A stretch of 64,000 nt of DNA, from assembly GCF_902167145.1 (NCBI RefSeq), contig NC_050099.1:12910434-12974433 (forward strand). Reading direction: 5' to 3'. The notes under the pieces are model-generated. The model was given only the letters and a program-made list of their open reading frames with translations, did not search any database and was not told the origin of the DNA. Shown piece after piece: positions 33,560-44,208 of the stretch; the first letter of the stretch is position 1; each line of letters begins with the position of its first letter. The stretch is from Zea mays. Its lineage: Eukaryota; Streptophyta; Magnoliopsida; Poales; Poaceae. The translations under genes were made by a program, and so were the position numbers.

Positions 33560-36500
33560 GTTTATTTTTCCTCAACGGCCTTTGGTCTCCATTTCTTTTG
33601 CGGTGGCGGGTATAGTGGATGTGTGTCATTGAATATCTTTTCCGCCTCTTTCTTCTGGCTCTCTTTTACTCTTAGGCGCTGTAATTTTCTCTTTTGGGAC
33701 CGTGTCAATCCCGCTGGGAACCATCAAGGCATGAAGTATTTTGGATCGGCTGTTTTGATGGTAACCGTATCCTTTTTGGTTGTGTTGGCCGATTCACCAA
33801 AAATCATCGGCCCTTTCTTGTCTCCCTGTATGACAACATCTGCAGTGCCTATTTTGATGATGTCCTTTTTTGTTGTTCTTTGAGTTGCTACAGGCATATG
33901 CCCCCCTGCCGGATTGGTCGGCCTTGGAGGCCGAGTAGTCCGGTAATCTTGTTGGGCATGTGCCTGGTGACCGGATTCAGCAGCGCTCAATCGGTCTTGT
34001 ACTGGTGGCGCTAACCTATCAAAAACGAATGTTTGGGGTGCCCCCAGGCGGGGTACTGTGGTATCCCAAATGGATATGGTGGCATGCCCCACATTTGATT
34101 TGGGACATATGGTGGAGGTAAGTATGTGTATGGATATGACATAGATGGATAAGGGGGTGGAGGTGTCCATGTCGGTATGTTAGGTCTCAACTGTACAGTA
34201 TGACCTTTCATTTCTTCCGATTGGTGGGGTGATCCAATTGCCCTGACCTGACGTTGCTCATGAATGGGTAAGCGGGGTCGCTTTGCTGGCCGGTCACTGG
34301 GGCCGACCTTCTTTTTTACGTATTTGGACAACAATTGATCGAAAGTCGGGCCAGGCTTGATCAGCCGACCGGCTGCTTTAAATGTATTTGTTTTCCACAT
34401 ACCTATCTCTGGTCGTCGTGGTTTGAAGGTACGTGGTCGCTGGGAGTCCTGAGCATGGCCGGACCGTCCGCTAGAGTCCTCCGGACCGTCTGGAGAAGCG
34501 TCGGACCGTCCGTGTCTGGACGGCGGACTGTCCGTGATGCGCAGCACGGGTTCCCGCAACTGTCTCCCTGTCTGCGCTTGCCCCCCAGTGCTAGAGGCTG
34601 TGATGGTCACCTTCAGGGTCTCCCCTCCATCGGGAGTCTTCTCGGCCACCACTTTCCTGCAAGAAACTTTACAATCCCCATCGGCCCTTTTAGCATTGCC
34701 GATGATTGTTTCCTTGCCTTTGCCTTTATCGGCTGTATTTGGTCGAACGAGGACTTTCTTGTCCTCGAAGTCAATCATGTTCATCGGAAAGGGCTCTGTA
34801 TCCACCTGCATTTCCTGAAATTTCAATCGTCCTTCGTTAATGGCCGATTGAATCTGTCGTCGAAATACATTACAATCATTAGTGGCATGAGAAAATGAGT
34901 TATGCCACTTGCAGTACGCACGACGTTTTAGCTCGTCTGCAGATGGAACAGTGTGATTTATTTTAATATTGCCATTTTTGAGTAATTCGTCAAATATTCT
35001 ATCACACTTACAACATTAAACGTAAACTTAACCTCCTCTTGCCGTTTCTTTTGAACCGGCTGTAAGGAGGAACAAGCCGAAGATTTGGCCTGTTTTGGCC
35101 AAACCATTTCAGCAGCGTACACTTCTGCTGATTCATCATCTGAGCTACTTTGGTCGCATTCTACTATGTGTACGTTGTGACGCATTGTTTTAGCAGTTTC
35201 TTTGCTCCGGCTTTCGCAAGCCAAAGCTCTCGGGTGTAACTGTGCTAGTGTAAAAAATTGGATGCCTTCTAATCTTTCTTTTAAATAATATCGCAGACCA
35301 TTAAAGGCTAATCCTACTAGCTGTTTTTCTGCTAAATGAATTTGAAAGCATCGGTTTCTTGTATCTCGGAATCTCCGGATGTAGTCATTAACCGATTCAT
35401 CTTTTGTCTGTCGCAATGATACTAAATTTACCAAATCCAACTCATAGTCACCGGAGAAAAAATGATCATGAAATTTTTGTTCTAGATCCCCCTATGATGA
35501 AATTGAATTAGGAGGTAAAGTGGCATACCATGCGAACGCAGTTCCTGTTAGAGATAATGAAAATAAACGCACGCGAAATGCCTCTGTGTCGGCCAATTCT
35601 CCCAATTGCGCTAAGAACTGGCCTATATGTTCGCGCGTGTTTTTCCCTTGGTCACCCGAAAATTTTGCGAATTCGGGTATTCTAGTCCCTTGTGGGTACG
35701 GGTGATGATCAAATCGGCTGTCATAAGGTTTCCGATATGATTGCCCCCCAGGGACCATGCTTACTCCAAGCTTATCTCGGAATGCCCCGGCTATTTCTTC
35801 CCTCACTATATCAATGGCAGCCGGTGCAAGACCACCAGCTCTCTGGTCAAACATAGGTGGGGTTGGTTGTATGTTAGTATGTTGTCCCCATTGGTTTGAG
35901 CTACGTGGTGCATTTCCATTTGCCCTATATGGCTCATAGGTTTGATCGTTTCTTTCCGGCCTTCTAGGTGGGGCCGGAAAGCTTTCCTGGGCTCTGGATC
36001 CTGTATTAATGGGCTGGTGCATTGCATAGTGTGATGGGAAGTGTTGCTGGGACGGGCGAGGATTCAGGTAATAATCCTCCTCAAAAGACTCATGCGCGGA
36101 CTGTCCGGATACGTACCCAGACCGTCCGTGAGTATATGCGGACCGTCCGTCGTTGTATGCGGACCGTCCGACTGGGTAGTTTGGGTTCTGTGTCATATGT
36201 GGTGGCTCGGGTGCATGTCTGGGTACTTCATTAAAAATGGGCCCGGCCGTGGCTGGCCCGGACAGTCCGCGCTCACGTGTGGACGATCCGGACATGTGCA
36301 GATCGGCTGTTTTGCTGCCGATTTGTGGTTGCTCAGGGTACGTGTCCATCGGCATCCCATAAAGGGGTTGTGACTGGTCGTGACAACCTACAGCCGATGT
36401 ATTACGCGTGTTACCCCCTAATTCTATCTCGTGTGATGGAAAATTTGCAATGCTAGATTTGTCAAATGCACGCGCTAATCTCCTATAGTCGTTTTGCATA

Positions 36501-36811
36501 TCCCCTATGATGTTTTGCATTTGTTCACGCTGTTCATCTACATAATTCTTAAGAGATTGCAGCTCGTTTGTGTTACTTACATTGGGGATGTCTGGCGTGG
36601 GTCGCAGTGAAGCTGGATCTGTCGCCCGATGTCGGACGACTTTGTTGTTCCTATCCACTTTAAAGTTGGCCAAGAACCTCACTTTCGCCTCCTGGATCAT
36701 CTGCTCCTTGTGCTCCTCGAACTGGAGCTATTCGTCAGCCGGCAATGTATCCCAAGTCGGCTCTATGATGTTGCTTGGGGAAATATCAGAGCTATCCCTT
36801 GAACCGGCCAT
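33560..36811 (-). pseudogene. gag: Tat gypsy gag, several stops and frameshifts
   Basis: ATG 36811 opens MAGSRDSSDIS. An in-frame TAG (36730-36728) soon follows, and a second TAG at 35494-35492. The gag core (DYIRRFRDTRNRCFQIHLAE, about 35440-35200) and the Cys/His segment CKWHNSFSHATNDC (about 34925-34880) are seen, then a Pro/Tyr-rich stretch (PPPYPSMSYPYTYLPPPYVP) near 34150. Frameshifts lie near 35015 and in a G run near 34045. One TGA (33726-33724) splits the last part. Particle protein in intact relatives. The same gag family occurs in the elements at 38186-40720 and 53650-64000. Confidence 0.85.
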
Positions 36812-36842
36812 TGAGGGCCGATTTGATATGTCTAAATATGTT

Positions 36843-36861
36843 GTCCCCAGCGGAGTCGCCA
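36843..36861 (-). other. Primer binding site of the Tat element
   Basis: Minus strand TGGCGACTCCGCTGGGGAC, seven bases inside the 5' LTR. The same site, slightly changed, follows the 5' LTR of the gag-only element (38131-38149) and the 53-kb element (53613-53631), always after a 7-nt spacer ending TTTT. tRNA not identified; tRNA-Arg is a guess. Confidence 0.7.
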
Positions 36862-36868
36862 AAAAGTA

Positions 36869-37537
36869 TGTTGACGCTTTTTCGGAGCACCAAATACTCA
36901 AGAAGAACCGGCGGCGGTGCTCTCTGGTCAGGCGCGGACGGTCCGCGGCCTGAGGCCGGACGGTCCGCGACCTGGGGCCGGACGGTCCGCGACCTGGCGC
37001 AGGGCTCGGGTCCTCTGCCTGACGACCGGACGGTCCGCGCCCTGGGGGCCGGACGGTCCGCGCGTGCGCAGGGGCGGCGGAAGGTCGCCGGTGGCGCCTG
37101 GATCTCGCTCCCGGGAGGGACCCCGTCGGGGAGGAGAGATCCGAGGGGTTGTCTAGGCTCGGGCCGGCCGACCTAGACTCCTCTAATCGGCGTAGAGTCG
37201 AAGAGAGGCGAAGAATTTGGGGATCGAGAGGCTAAACCTAAACTAGACTAGAACTACTCCTAGGATAAAATGCGAAATAGAAGTTGTATTGATTCGATTG
37301 TTCCTTACAAATCGGTCGTAGACCTCTCTTTTTATAGAGGAGGGGGGCTGGACCCTTTACACGACCGGATTCCGAGCTAAATCCGCGAATATAGCTAACA
37401 AACATAGCACAAAACACGGAACCCTAATCTATTCTGCGCAGGCGCGGACCGTCCGGCCCACAGGCGCGGACTGTCCGGACCGCGGACCGTCCAGCTCCAG
37501 GGCCGGACTGTCCGCTGGCTCTTTTCGGTGCCAAACA
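36869..37537 (-). repeat. 5' LTR of the Tat gypsy element (669 bp)
   Basis: TG...CA ends with a minus-strand TATA (TATAAAAA at 37336-37329). Carries at least six copies of a GGACGGTCCGC-type palindrome. Extra copies explain most of its extra length over the 3' LTR. Confidence 0.92.
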
Positions 37538-38123
37538 GTGACATAGACGGTTCACATGTGCGCAGAGTTAGGGTTCTGGATTTCTAGTAGAATTTGTTAG
37601 CAAAACATGCGGGATTAACTCGAAAATGAATTTGTATCGTGTCCAAACCTCCATCCTTTATATAGATGAAGGGGTACGACCGATTGAACCCCAAAATCGA
37701 TCCAATCAAATCTACTTATCAATTTTACCTTATTTGCATTGTTCTTCCAATTCCTAAGAGTGGGAATAATTTAGCATTAGATTTAGATCTAGTTTAGTCT
37801 TCCACAACAATCTCTTTTCGACTCTACGCCGATTAGAGGAGCATCGGGCGGCCTGCTAACCTAGAGCAACGCCTCGGAACTCTCCCCCTCGACGGGATCT
37901 CTCCCAGGGCGATTTTAGGGTTCTTCGTGGAGAAGAAGACCCTCTGCGCTATCGCAGACCGTTCCACCGCAGGCGTGGACCGTCCGGAAGCGTGTAGAGG
38001 CGGATCAATTTCTGCGTCCAAGTCGTGGACCATCCGGCCATGTGCCGCGGACCATCCGCGCCTCCGTAGAGAGCACCGTTAGGTGGTTCATTCCAGTGTT
38101 TCGTGCCTAGATCGGTGCCAACA
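37538..38123 (+). repeat. 5' LTR of the gag-only gypsy element, right part
   Basis: Resumes after the Tat insertion with the duplicated GTGAC. TATA at 37657-37664. It is similar along its length to 41353-42018 and ends GCCAACA. The primer site follows after seven bases. Confidence 0.85.
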
Positions 38124-41100
38124 TACTTTTTGGAAACTCCATTGGGGACGAGGGTGTTTAGATCTACCAAAAATTGGCTCCCCAGATGGGCGGTTCCAAA
38201 GATCACACTGACGTCTCCACCACCAACATCATCAAGCCGACCATGGTGGCACTCCCGGCTGATGATCAACATCACTTCGATGACCTTATTATAAGGTGCG
38301 AGGAGGAGGAGGTGCTACGACAACTCGCCAAACAATGCGACAAAGAGAAGTAGGTGATGTGACAAATCAAGGAATGACGAGAAAAGGAGATAGAAAAGTA
38401 CCTATCACACTTCACGGTGGATCGCCACCAGAAGATCATTCATCAAGGGGAGATCGATATGACATCTCTGCTACCTCCGCCTCAGGCTCCCATTGTAAGT
38501 ACCCCAGATCCATCTTTTTAGGCTTTCATGGAACAACGAGGGGAACTGTTAAAAGAATATGTAGACAAATCTATTAAAAAATGGACGCTTTCATATAAGA
38601 AACCTACTGCCCTAGTTTTCCCTCATTTGAATCCAATACGGAACCACCTGCGCCAAACACATCGGCTACAAAACCCTTGGCCTAGCCATCGTATGGTATG
38701 CCAATGCACACGTTCGTGTCACCATCACAACCGCTGCCGCCAGGCATGCTACTAGCATTGGACACAATCGGACCGTCCGCGAGTCATCTCGGACAGTCCG
38801 ACCCTACACAAGCCCGCATGCAGATCACTTAGGTAGCGTCATACACAACCGAACCATCTGGGTGTACCCCAGATCGTTCGGCCTGGTCGTGGACCGTCCG
38901 GCCCCTTATGCCAGATCGTCTGGATACGTCACAGACCGTACGACATGTTTCAACGGACCATTCGACCTTGCGCGAATCCGCGTGCAGACCACCCAAGTCA
39001 CATCGCACATGACCAGACTATCCGAGTACAACCTCGGACAATTCGGCCAAGTCGTGGACCATCAGGCCCCTCACGTCGTACTGTCCGAGTACGGAACTAC
39101 CTAGGCAACACCATATACGACCGGATAGTCTAGATATGCACTCGAACCGTTCGGCCCAGTCGTGGACTGTCAGGCCCCTTACATCGGTCCGTCCGAGTAT
39201 GCGTACACAAAACCAGGAGCTGCACAATATGCATAGTTCTCGCACCCATCGCAGCAACACTACAGTGCCCCACCGTCAACATATTGTAACCATGCCATGC
39301 CACCTCATGTACACAGGGCTGAATATTCTTCAACCACCAGAGATCCCGAGAGATACAGAGCAGGAGGTGGTGGCATTAATAAGACACCTAACACATATCT
39401 CGGACATCCCTACGAGGAAAGCCGACAAAATAATGTCAGTCAACCTAAGATTTCCACCCACAAATTTAATGGATTGTTGTCAGACGTGATGGAAAAAATT
39501 AGGGATGAGGTACCCGGGTTGTTTAGAGACAAACTCGGTGTTAGTGTGTTAGTCATACGGCAGTCGTATCAGAAACCTTATAGTCACTGATTTGACGTCG
39601 TGCCATATCTGCAAGGGACTATGATACCGAATTTCTCCAAATTTTTCGGTGAAGGCGGGAAAATCACGCATGAGCACATAAGCTAGTTCTTAGCACACCT
39701 AGGAGAATTAGCTGATAGGGAAGCCTATTGTGTTCGTTTATTCTCGCTATCTCTGACTAGTACCGCATTCGCGTGGTATGCAACCCTGCCACCTAACTCT
39801 ATTAACTCTTGGGAAGAATTAGAACAGAAATTTCATGAACACTTCTTCTCATGAGAACATGAGTTAGAATTAGCTGATTTAGCTTCAGTCCGACAAAGGC
39901 CCAAAGAATCGGTTAATGACTATATCCGAAGGTTCTTGGACACTAGAAAACAATGCTTTCAGATACATGTCATGGAAAAACAACTAGGAGGACTGGCTTT
40001 TAATGGGTTGCGACCTTACTTAAAAGAGAAGTTAGATGACACCCAGTTCTTTTCGTTAGTGCACTTGCACCAACGGGCTTTGGCCTGTGAAAGCCGAAGT
40101 AAAGAGGCATCAAAATCGGCTAGCCATAAGATGCATCAAGTGAGGTGCGATAATTTGGATGATGAATCCATAGATGTATATATCGCCGAACTTGTTTGGC
40201 CAGCACAGGCTAAACCTTCTGCATGTTCTTCTTTGCAATCGGTTCAAAAGAATCGACACGAAGAAGTTAAATTTACTTTTAATGTTGCCAAATACGATAA
40301 AATATTTGATGAGCTATTAAAAATGGCAACATTAAATTAATGCATACTATTGCTCCTCCAGATGAATTGAAAAGACGTGGTTACTGCAAATGGCATAATT
40401 CTTTTTCCCATGCCACTAATGATTGTAATGTTTTCCGTCGGCAGATATAATCAGCCATAAATGAGGGTCGATTGAGTTTTCAGGAGATGCAAGTGGACAC
40501 GCAACCATTTCCTATCAGTATAATAAATCTAGCAAGCAAAAGGGTCTTGGTTCGGCTAGAGGTGGCTGATAAAGGCAAAGACAAGAACATCGTCATTGGT
40601 GATCCTCGCACATCCAATATATCACAAAAAGGGATTGTCGAAAAGCTCCGAACAGAAAGACTAACAAGTCCAGATGCGCTGGGGGCACGCTCAATCGAGT
40701 AGCCAAGCAAAGCTCCCTGACTCAAGCATCGCAGATTGTCCGGCACCTACGTGCCGATGATCCGGTGCTCATGCGGACGGTCCGGCTGACTCAGCCGGAC
40801 AGTCCGCCCATGGCTAGAGTCGTCGACCTCCACACAAAGCAAGGAAGGGGATGCAAGGGCAAAGCACATGTAACACACATGGTCGACTAGTCAAATCTTC
40901 CCTTGCTTTTGATCAATTGCTCTCCAAGTATGCTAGCAAGAAGGTCGTTCTACGCGATCAGCCAACAAAGAAACCCTGAACAAAACGGCCGAATAAAACG
41001 GCCCGGAAGGCAACACAACAAGCACCACCTATTCATCAGTGATGTGAGGATACCTTCCATCTACCTACTCATCGGTGATATGTTCTCCTATTCAAATATG

Positions 41101-41352
41101 GAATGGTACGACGATGAACTTGTGGTACATGCATAGTCCCTTTGCCTATTTAGGCTGGGGGCACCTCCATCATATACCTTTTGATCCATTGATCAGATGG
41201 TCATGGCCGAGAAAGATGCAATTTGAAATGGCCTTTATGCATTAGAGCTATATTGAATGGTCACCCTATTGGATTGAAATGCCGGTGACTCGCATCAGGC
41301 TTAGTGCATATGCTTTTGGTTCGCAGCCTTCACCAAAAGGCATGGGGGCATA
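38124..41352 (+). mobile_element. Internal region of the gag-only gypsy element (no pol)
   Basis: Holds a primer site (38131-38149, TGGAAACTCCATTGGGGAC), a decayed gag, a spacer with GGACGGTCCGG motifs (40760-40810), and the polypurine tract AAAAGGCATGGGGGCATA (41335-41352). No protease, reverse transcriptase or integrase is present in 3.2 kb, so the element was non-autonomous. Its primer site, spacer and polypurine tract match the Tat element that later split its 5' LTR. Confidence 0.85.
38186..40720 (+). pseudogene. gag: gag of the gag-only gypsy element, decayed
   Basis: ATG 38186 opens MGGSKDHTDVSTTNIIKPT, matching the start of the Tat element gag at 36811. Many stops follow. The best stretch is 39936-40340 (CFQIHVMEKQLGGLAFNGLR, 134 aa), and the Cys/His segment CKWHNSFSHATNDC lies at about 40387-40430. 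The middle (38760-39200) is filled with variants of the GGACxGTCCG motif inside coding sequence, encoding Pro/Arg-rich runs. Particle protein in intact relatives. Confidence 0.8.
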
Positions 41353-42018
41353 TGTTGAACACAAAAAATGCCATGCCGCCGGTCCGCCCCTGGGGCCGGA
41401 CGGTCCGCTTCCGGACTGTCAGCGGTGGTGACGCGGACGGTCCGCGCGTGCGTAGAATTAGTTAGGTTCCGGATTTCTAGCGGGATTTGTTAGCAAAAAC
41501 CTACGGGATTAACTTGAGAACTGACGTGTAATGGGTCCAAACCTCCACCCTTTATATATATGAAGGGGTACGACCGATTGAACCCCCACAATCGATCCAA
41601 TCAAATCTACTTATCAATTTTACCTTATTTGCATTGTTCTTCCAATTCCTAGGAGTAGGAGTAATTTAGCCTTAGGTTTAGATCTAGTTTAGTCTTACGC
41701 AACAATCTCTCTTCGACTCTACGTCAATTAGAGGAGCACCGGACGGCCTGCCGACCTAGAGCAACGCCTTGGAACTCTCCCCCTCGACAGTAACTCTCAC
41801 GGGCGAGTTCTAGGGTTCTTCGCGGAGAAGAAGACCCTCTGCGCTATTGTGAACCGTTTAGCCCCAAGCGCGGATCGTCCAGAAGCGTGCAGAGGAGGAT
41901 CCGCTTCTGCGCACAGGTCACGGACCATCCAGCCCTGTGTCACGAACCGACCTCGCCTCCGCGGGAAGCACAGACAGGTGGTTTGTTCCAATGTTTGGCG
42001 CCCAAATCGGCGCCAACC
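41353..42018 (+). repeat. 3' LTR of the gag-only gypsy element
   Basis: Starts TGTTGAACAC after the polypurine tract and ends near GGCGCCAACC, the last base changed from the usual CA. TATA-like TTTATATATA at 41551. No matching target duplication is left at the two outer ends, in keeping with an old insertion. Confidence 0.82.
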
Positions 42019-42304
42019 GTCTCCATGTTTTATAATAACGAAATTTGTTGTGACAGGAAATCAACACGTAGTGTCTTGGTAGGAACAACTAAGGATAATC
42101 TACCTAGGGCAAAAGACTCCGTAGGTCTTCATTTTATGCAGTCAAATTCATATTAATATATACGTGTTGAGGTAGATTTGAGTAAAATCTAACCTAAATT
42201 TTATCATAATCCATTCTAACACGTTTGAGGTGAACCTTATGACATCCAAACAAAATCGTAGTCCTAATAAAACTCATCGAACTATAATAAACGTTTAAAA
42301 CTAA
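42019..42304. other. Spacer between gag-only element and Helitron
   Basis: AT-rich; nothing recognised. Target site side of the old gypsy insertion. Confidence 0.4.
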
Positions 42305-43379
42305 TCTCTACTATACTTAAAACACCAGTTTCAACGGTCGTCTTGCGTCATCTTTTTATAAAAAAGTCCAAACATTTTGTTAAAAATAGTGACAGAGGTG
42401 AGGCTTGAACCAACACCCTGATGGAAGAAGTGTGGGAGACACTGGATGGAGCTGTCTAACCAGTAGAACATAATGCTCAAATATTTATAATATTGAATAA
42501 AAATTGTACATATGTATATATGATTTTTTGTAAAATAAAAAAAAATCGTGTCGGGCCGGACCAACACTGCGGGCCGAGGCTACAGCCCTAGCACCACACG
42601 ATGCTTGTGCCGGGTTGGCCCAGGCACTATTAAATGGGTCGTGCCTCGGGTCGGCTCACCAGACACAGTCCATTTGGCCATCTATACCTCTGCACGATAA
42701 CGATGGTCCTCGCCTCAGTTGCCACCACCTCGTTCGTCATTCTACTTCTTTTCTCTCTCCCCCATGCCTCCTCCCCGTATTCGTCCGACACTAGCCCCGA
42801 CACCGACTCGCGCAGTGCCTATTGCACGTCCACGAGGACATTTCACATCATGTGCGCACCATCTTTTTCACCGTCGTCGGACATCCTTTCATCTTCCCGG
42901 CCTTCACCTTGTTCTTCCTCCCCAACCTATTGCCCCACCCATGGTCGCAACCGCGAGCCGACCGACGCTCGTCGACACGGGTACGACGCAGTCGCCCTTC
43001 TCGGATTGACGCCTGGTGCGGGTGCCTCTCGGTTTAGAGCTGCTCCGGATGGGCTTCTTTCTTCGCTTGTGTGCTCTCTCCCTATATATCTAGCGGTATA
43101 CTACCTATGTCGCCTCCATATGCCTAGATCTTCGTCGTGTCCTTCTCCGGCAATGAACATGTATTTTCGCCTCTTCCCTTCCCCTTCTACTCTACGAAAC
43201 CTTGGAAGTGGGGGAGGCGAGGGATGGGGTCTCTGATCTGCTGCCTATGGTACCCGTGCGTTCATAAAAAGTATTATGCGAAGAGCGGAGACAATCAATA
43301 AAAAATCTTGAGATCTTTTTGGTGGATAATTTACGTGGGTATTGTTGTGAGCCGTCGCAACGCACGGGTAACCGACTAG
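42305..43379 (+). mobile_element. Non-autonomous Helitron (Hel1-type)
   Basis: Starts TCTCTACTATACTTAAAAC after an A and ends CGGGTAACCGACTAG before a T, that is, 5' TC, 3' CTAG, inserted between A and T as all Helitrons are. The start fits the maize consensus TCTMTAYTAMY. An 11-bp inverted repeat (ACCCGTGCGTT at 43252-43262; AACGCACGGGT at 43359-43369) lies near the 3' end. No Rep/helicase gene is present. The GC-rich interior (42634-43236) is open in several frames and may be captured gene sequence; I do not recognise it. Confidence 0.87.
42392..42472 (-). other. tRNA-like (SINE-like) segment inside the Helitron
   Basis: On the minus strand TGGTTAGACAGC (42462-42451) resembles an A box and GGTTCAAGCC (42411-42402) a B box of RNA polymerase III promoters. 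The spacing is about 50 bp, longer than in a short-arm tRNA. No intact cloverleaf could be drawn by eye, so it is called tRNA-like, not a tRNA gene. Confidence 0.4.
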
Positions 43380-43524
43380 TATATTATTTAAGTATTAGTA
43401 CACATGATTAATTTTATAACTTCAAAGAAAGATAAATAAAAAATCGCTTTTAGAACCAGCTAGCTGAGGTTCCAAGAAAACGGTTATTCCAAGAGAACCA
43501 GCTAGCTAATGTTTAATAAGTATT

Positions 43525-43678
43525 ACCACCCTCTATCTCAAATTATAGGTCGTTTTGACATTTTAGATATATACAACTTTTACTATGGACCTAGATATAC
43601 GATATGTATAGATGCATAATAAATGTTACACATTAAAAGAAAGGCAAAACGACCTATACATTAGAACATATAGTACTA
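43525..43678. mobile_element. Stowaway-type MITE
   Basis: Left CACCCTCTATCTCAAATTAT and internal AGGTCGTTTTGAC are mirrored by GCAAAACGACCTATACATTA at the right. This is the usual grass Stowaway pattern. TA lies at both ends (43523-43524, and near 43679), though the right terminus has decayed. Confidence 0.7.
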
Positions 43679-44208
43679 TATAGATCATGACTGACTGACA
43701 TGAGTCGGTGAGATTAAGCTCGCTCATCAAAATTGCTTATGAATACTATATATTTCTAGTAACAACATAACACAATGTCAACTTGGAGGCTCTCTTTCTC
43801 CCTGGTGATCTACTCTATTGACTTCACCCCTCCATAGTGATCTAGTATCCATGATTTGATCCTCAGTCTCTCCAATCCCATGTTCCTTCCATCCTCTTTT
43901 GGTTCTCTGCCAATGGATCTCTGTAGCGAGTTGAAGCAAAAGCTATGTTTTGCCCATGGAAAGAAAATTACATTTGTAAAGAAGACCTCCAAATCCTTGG
44001 TTCTTCAATGCATCATCCTTGTAATTCACATGTTCGCTTGTTTTACTGTCTGGTGACCTTTGTCGTTTTATGTTTTGTTCGACAGAATCTTCTATGTCTT
44101 GGGCTGGCATCTTTCTTTGGTGGGTCTACCTTTGGTTTTCATGTTCAATTACTAAGTGATAGACACTTTAAAATCTAGGTTTCTAACTATAAGTAAAATG
44201 ATCTCTAT
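43679..44208. other. Unassigned sequence between MITE and copia element
   Basis: A 66- to 77-codon open stretch around 43856-44178 has no recognised domain and no splice context. Nothing else was identified. Confidence 0.4.

Larger units (their letters stand above)
20799..37537 (-). mobile_element. Ty3/gypsy element, Tat lineage, split by a nested element
   Basis: Full-length minus-strand element with LTRs at 20799-21407 and 36869-37537 and the target duplication GTGAC (20794-20798, 37538-37542). Primer site, gag, protease, reverse transcriptase, two RNase H domains, integrase and polypurine tract follow in the expected order. Without the nested 7441 bp (insert plus duplicated site) it is about 9.3 kb. 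The RNase H pair, one gypsy-type and one archaeal-type, marks the Tat lineage. Many stops and frameshifts make it inactive. I cannot name the maize family safely. Confidence 0.93.

Noticed and set aside
42402..42462. A true tRNA gene
   Set aside because: Only box-like motifs are seen; no cloverleaf could be drawn and spacing is long.
42634..43236. 200-codon frame in the Helitron as a real gene
   Set aside because: Overlaps other open frames of similar length, is Ser/Pro/Thr low-complexity and has no recognised domain; possible captured fragment only.
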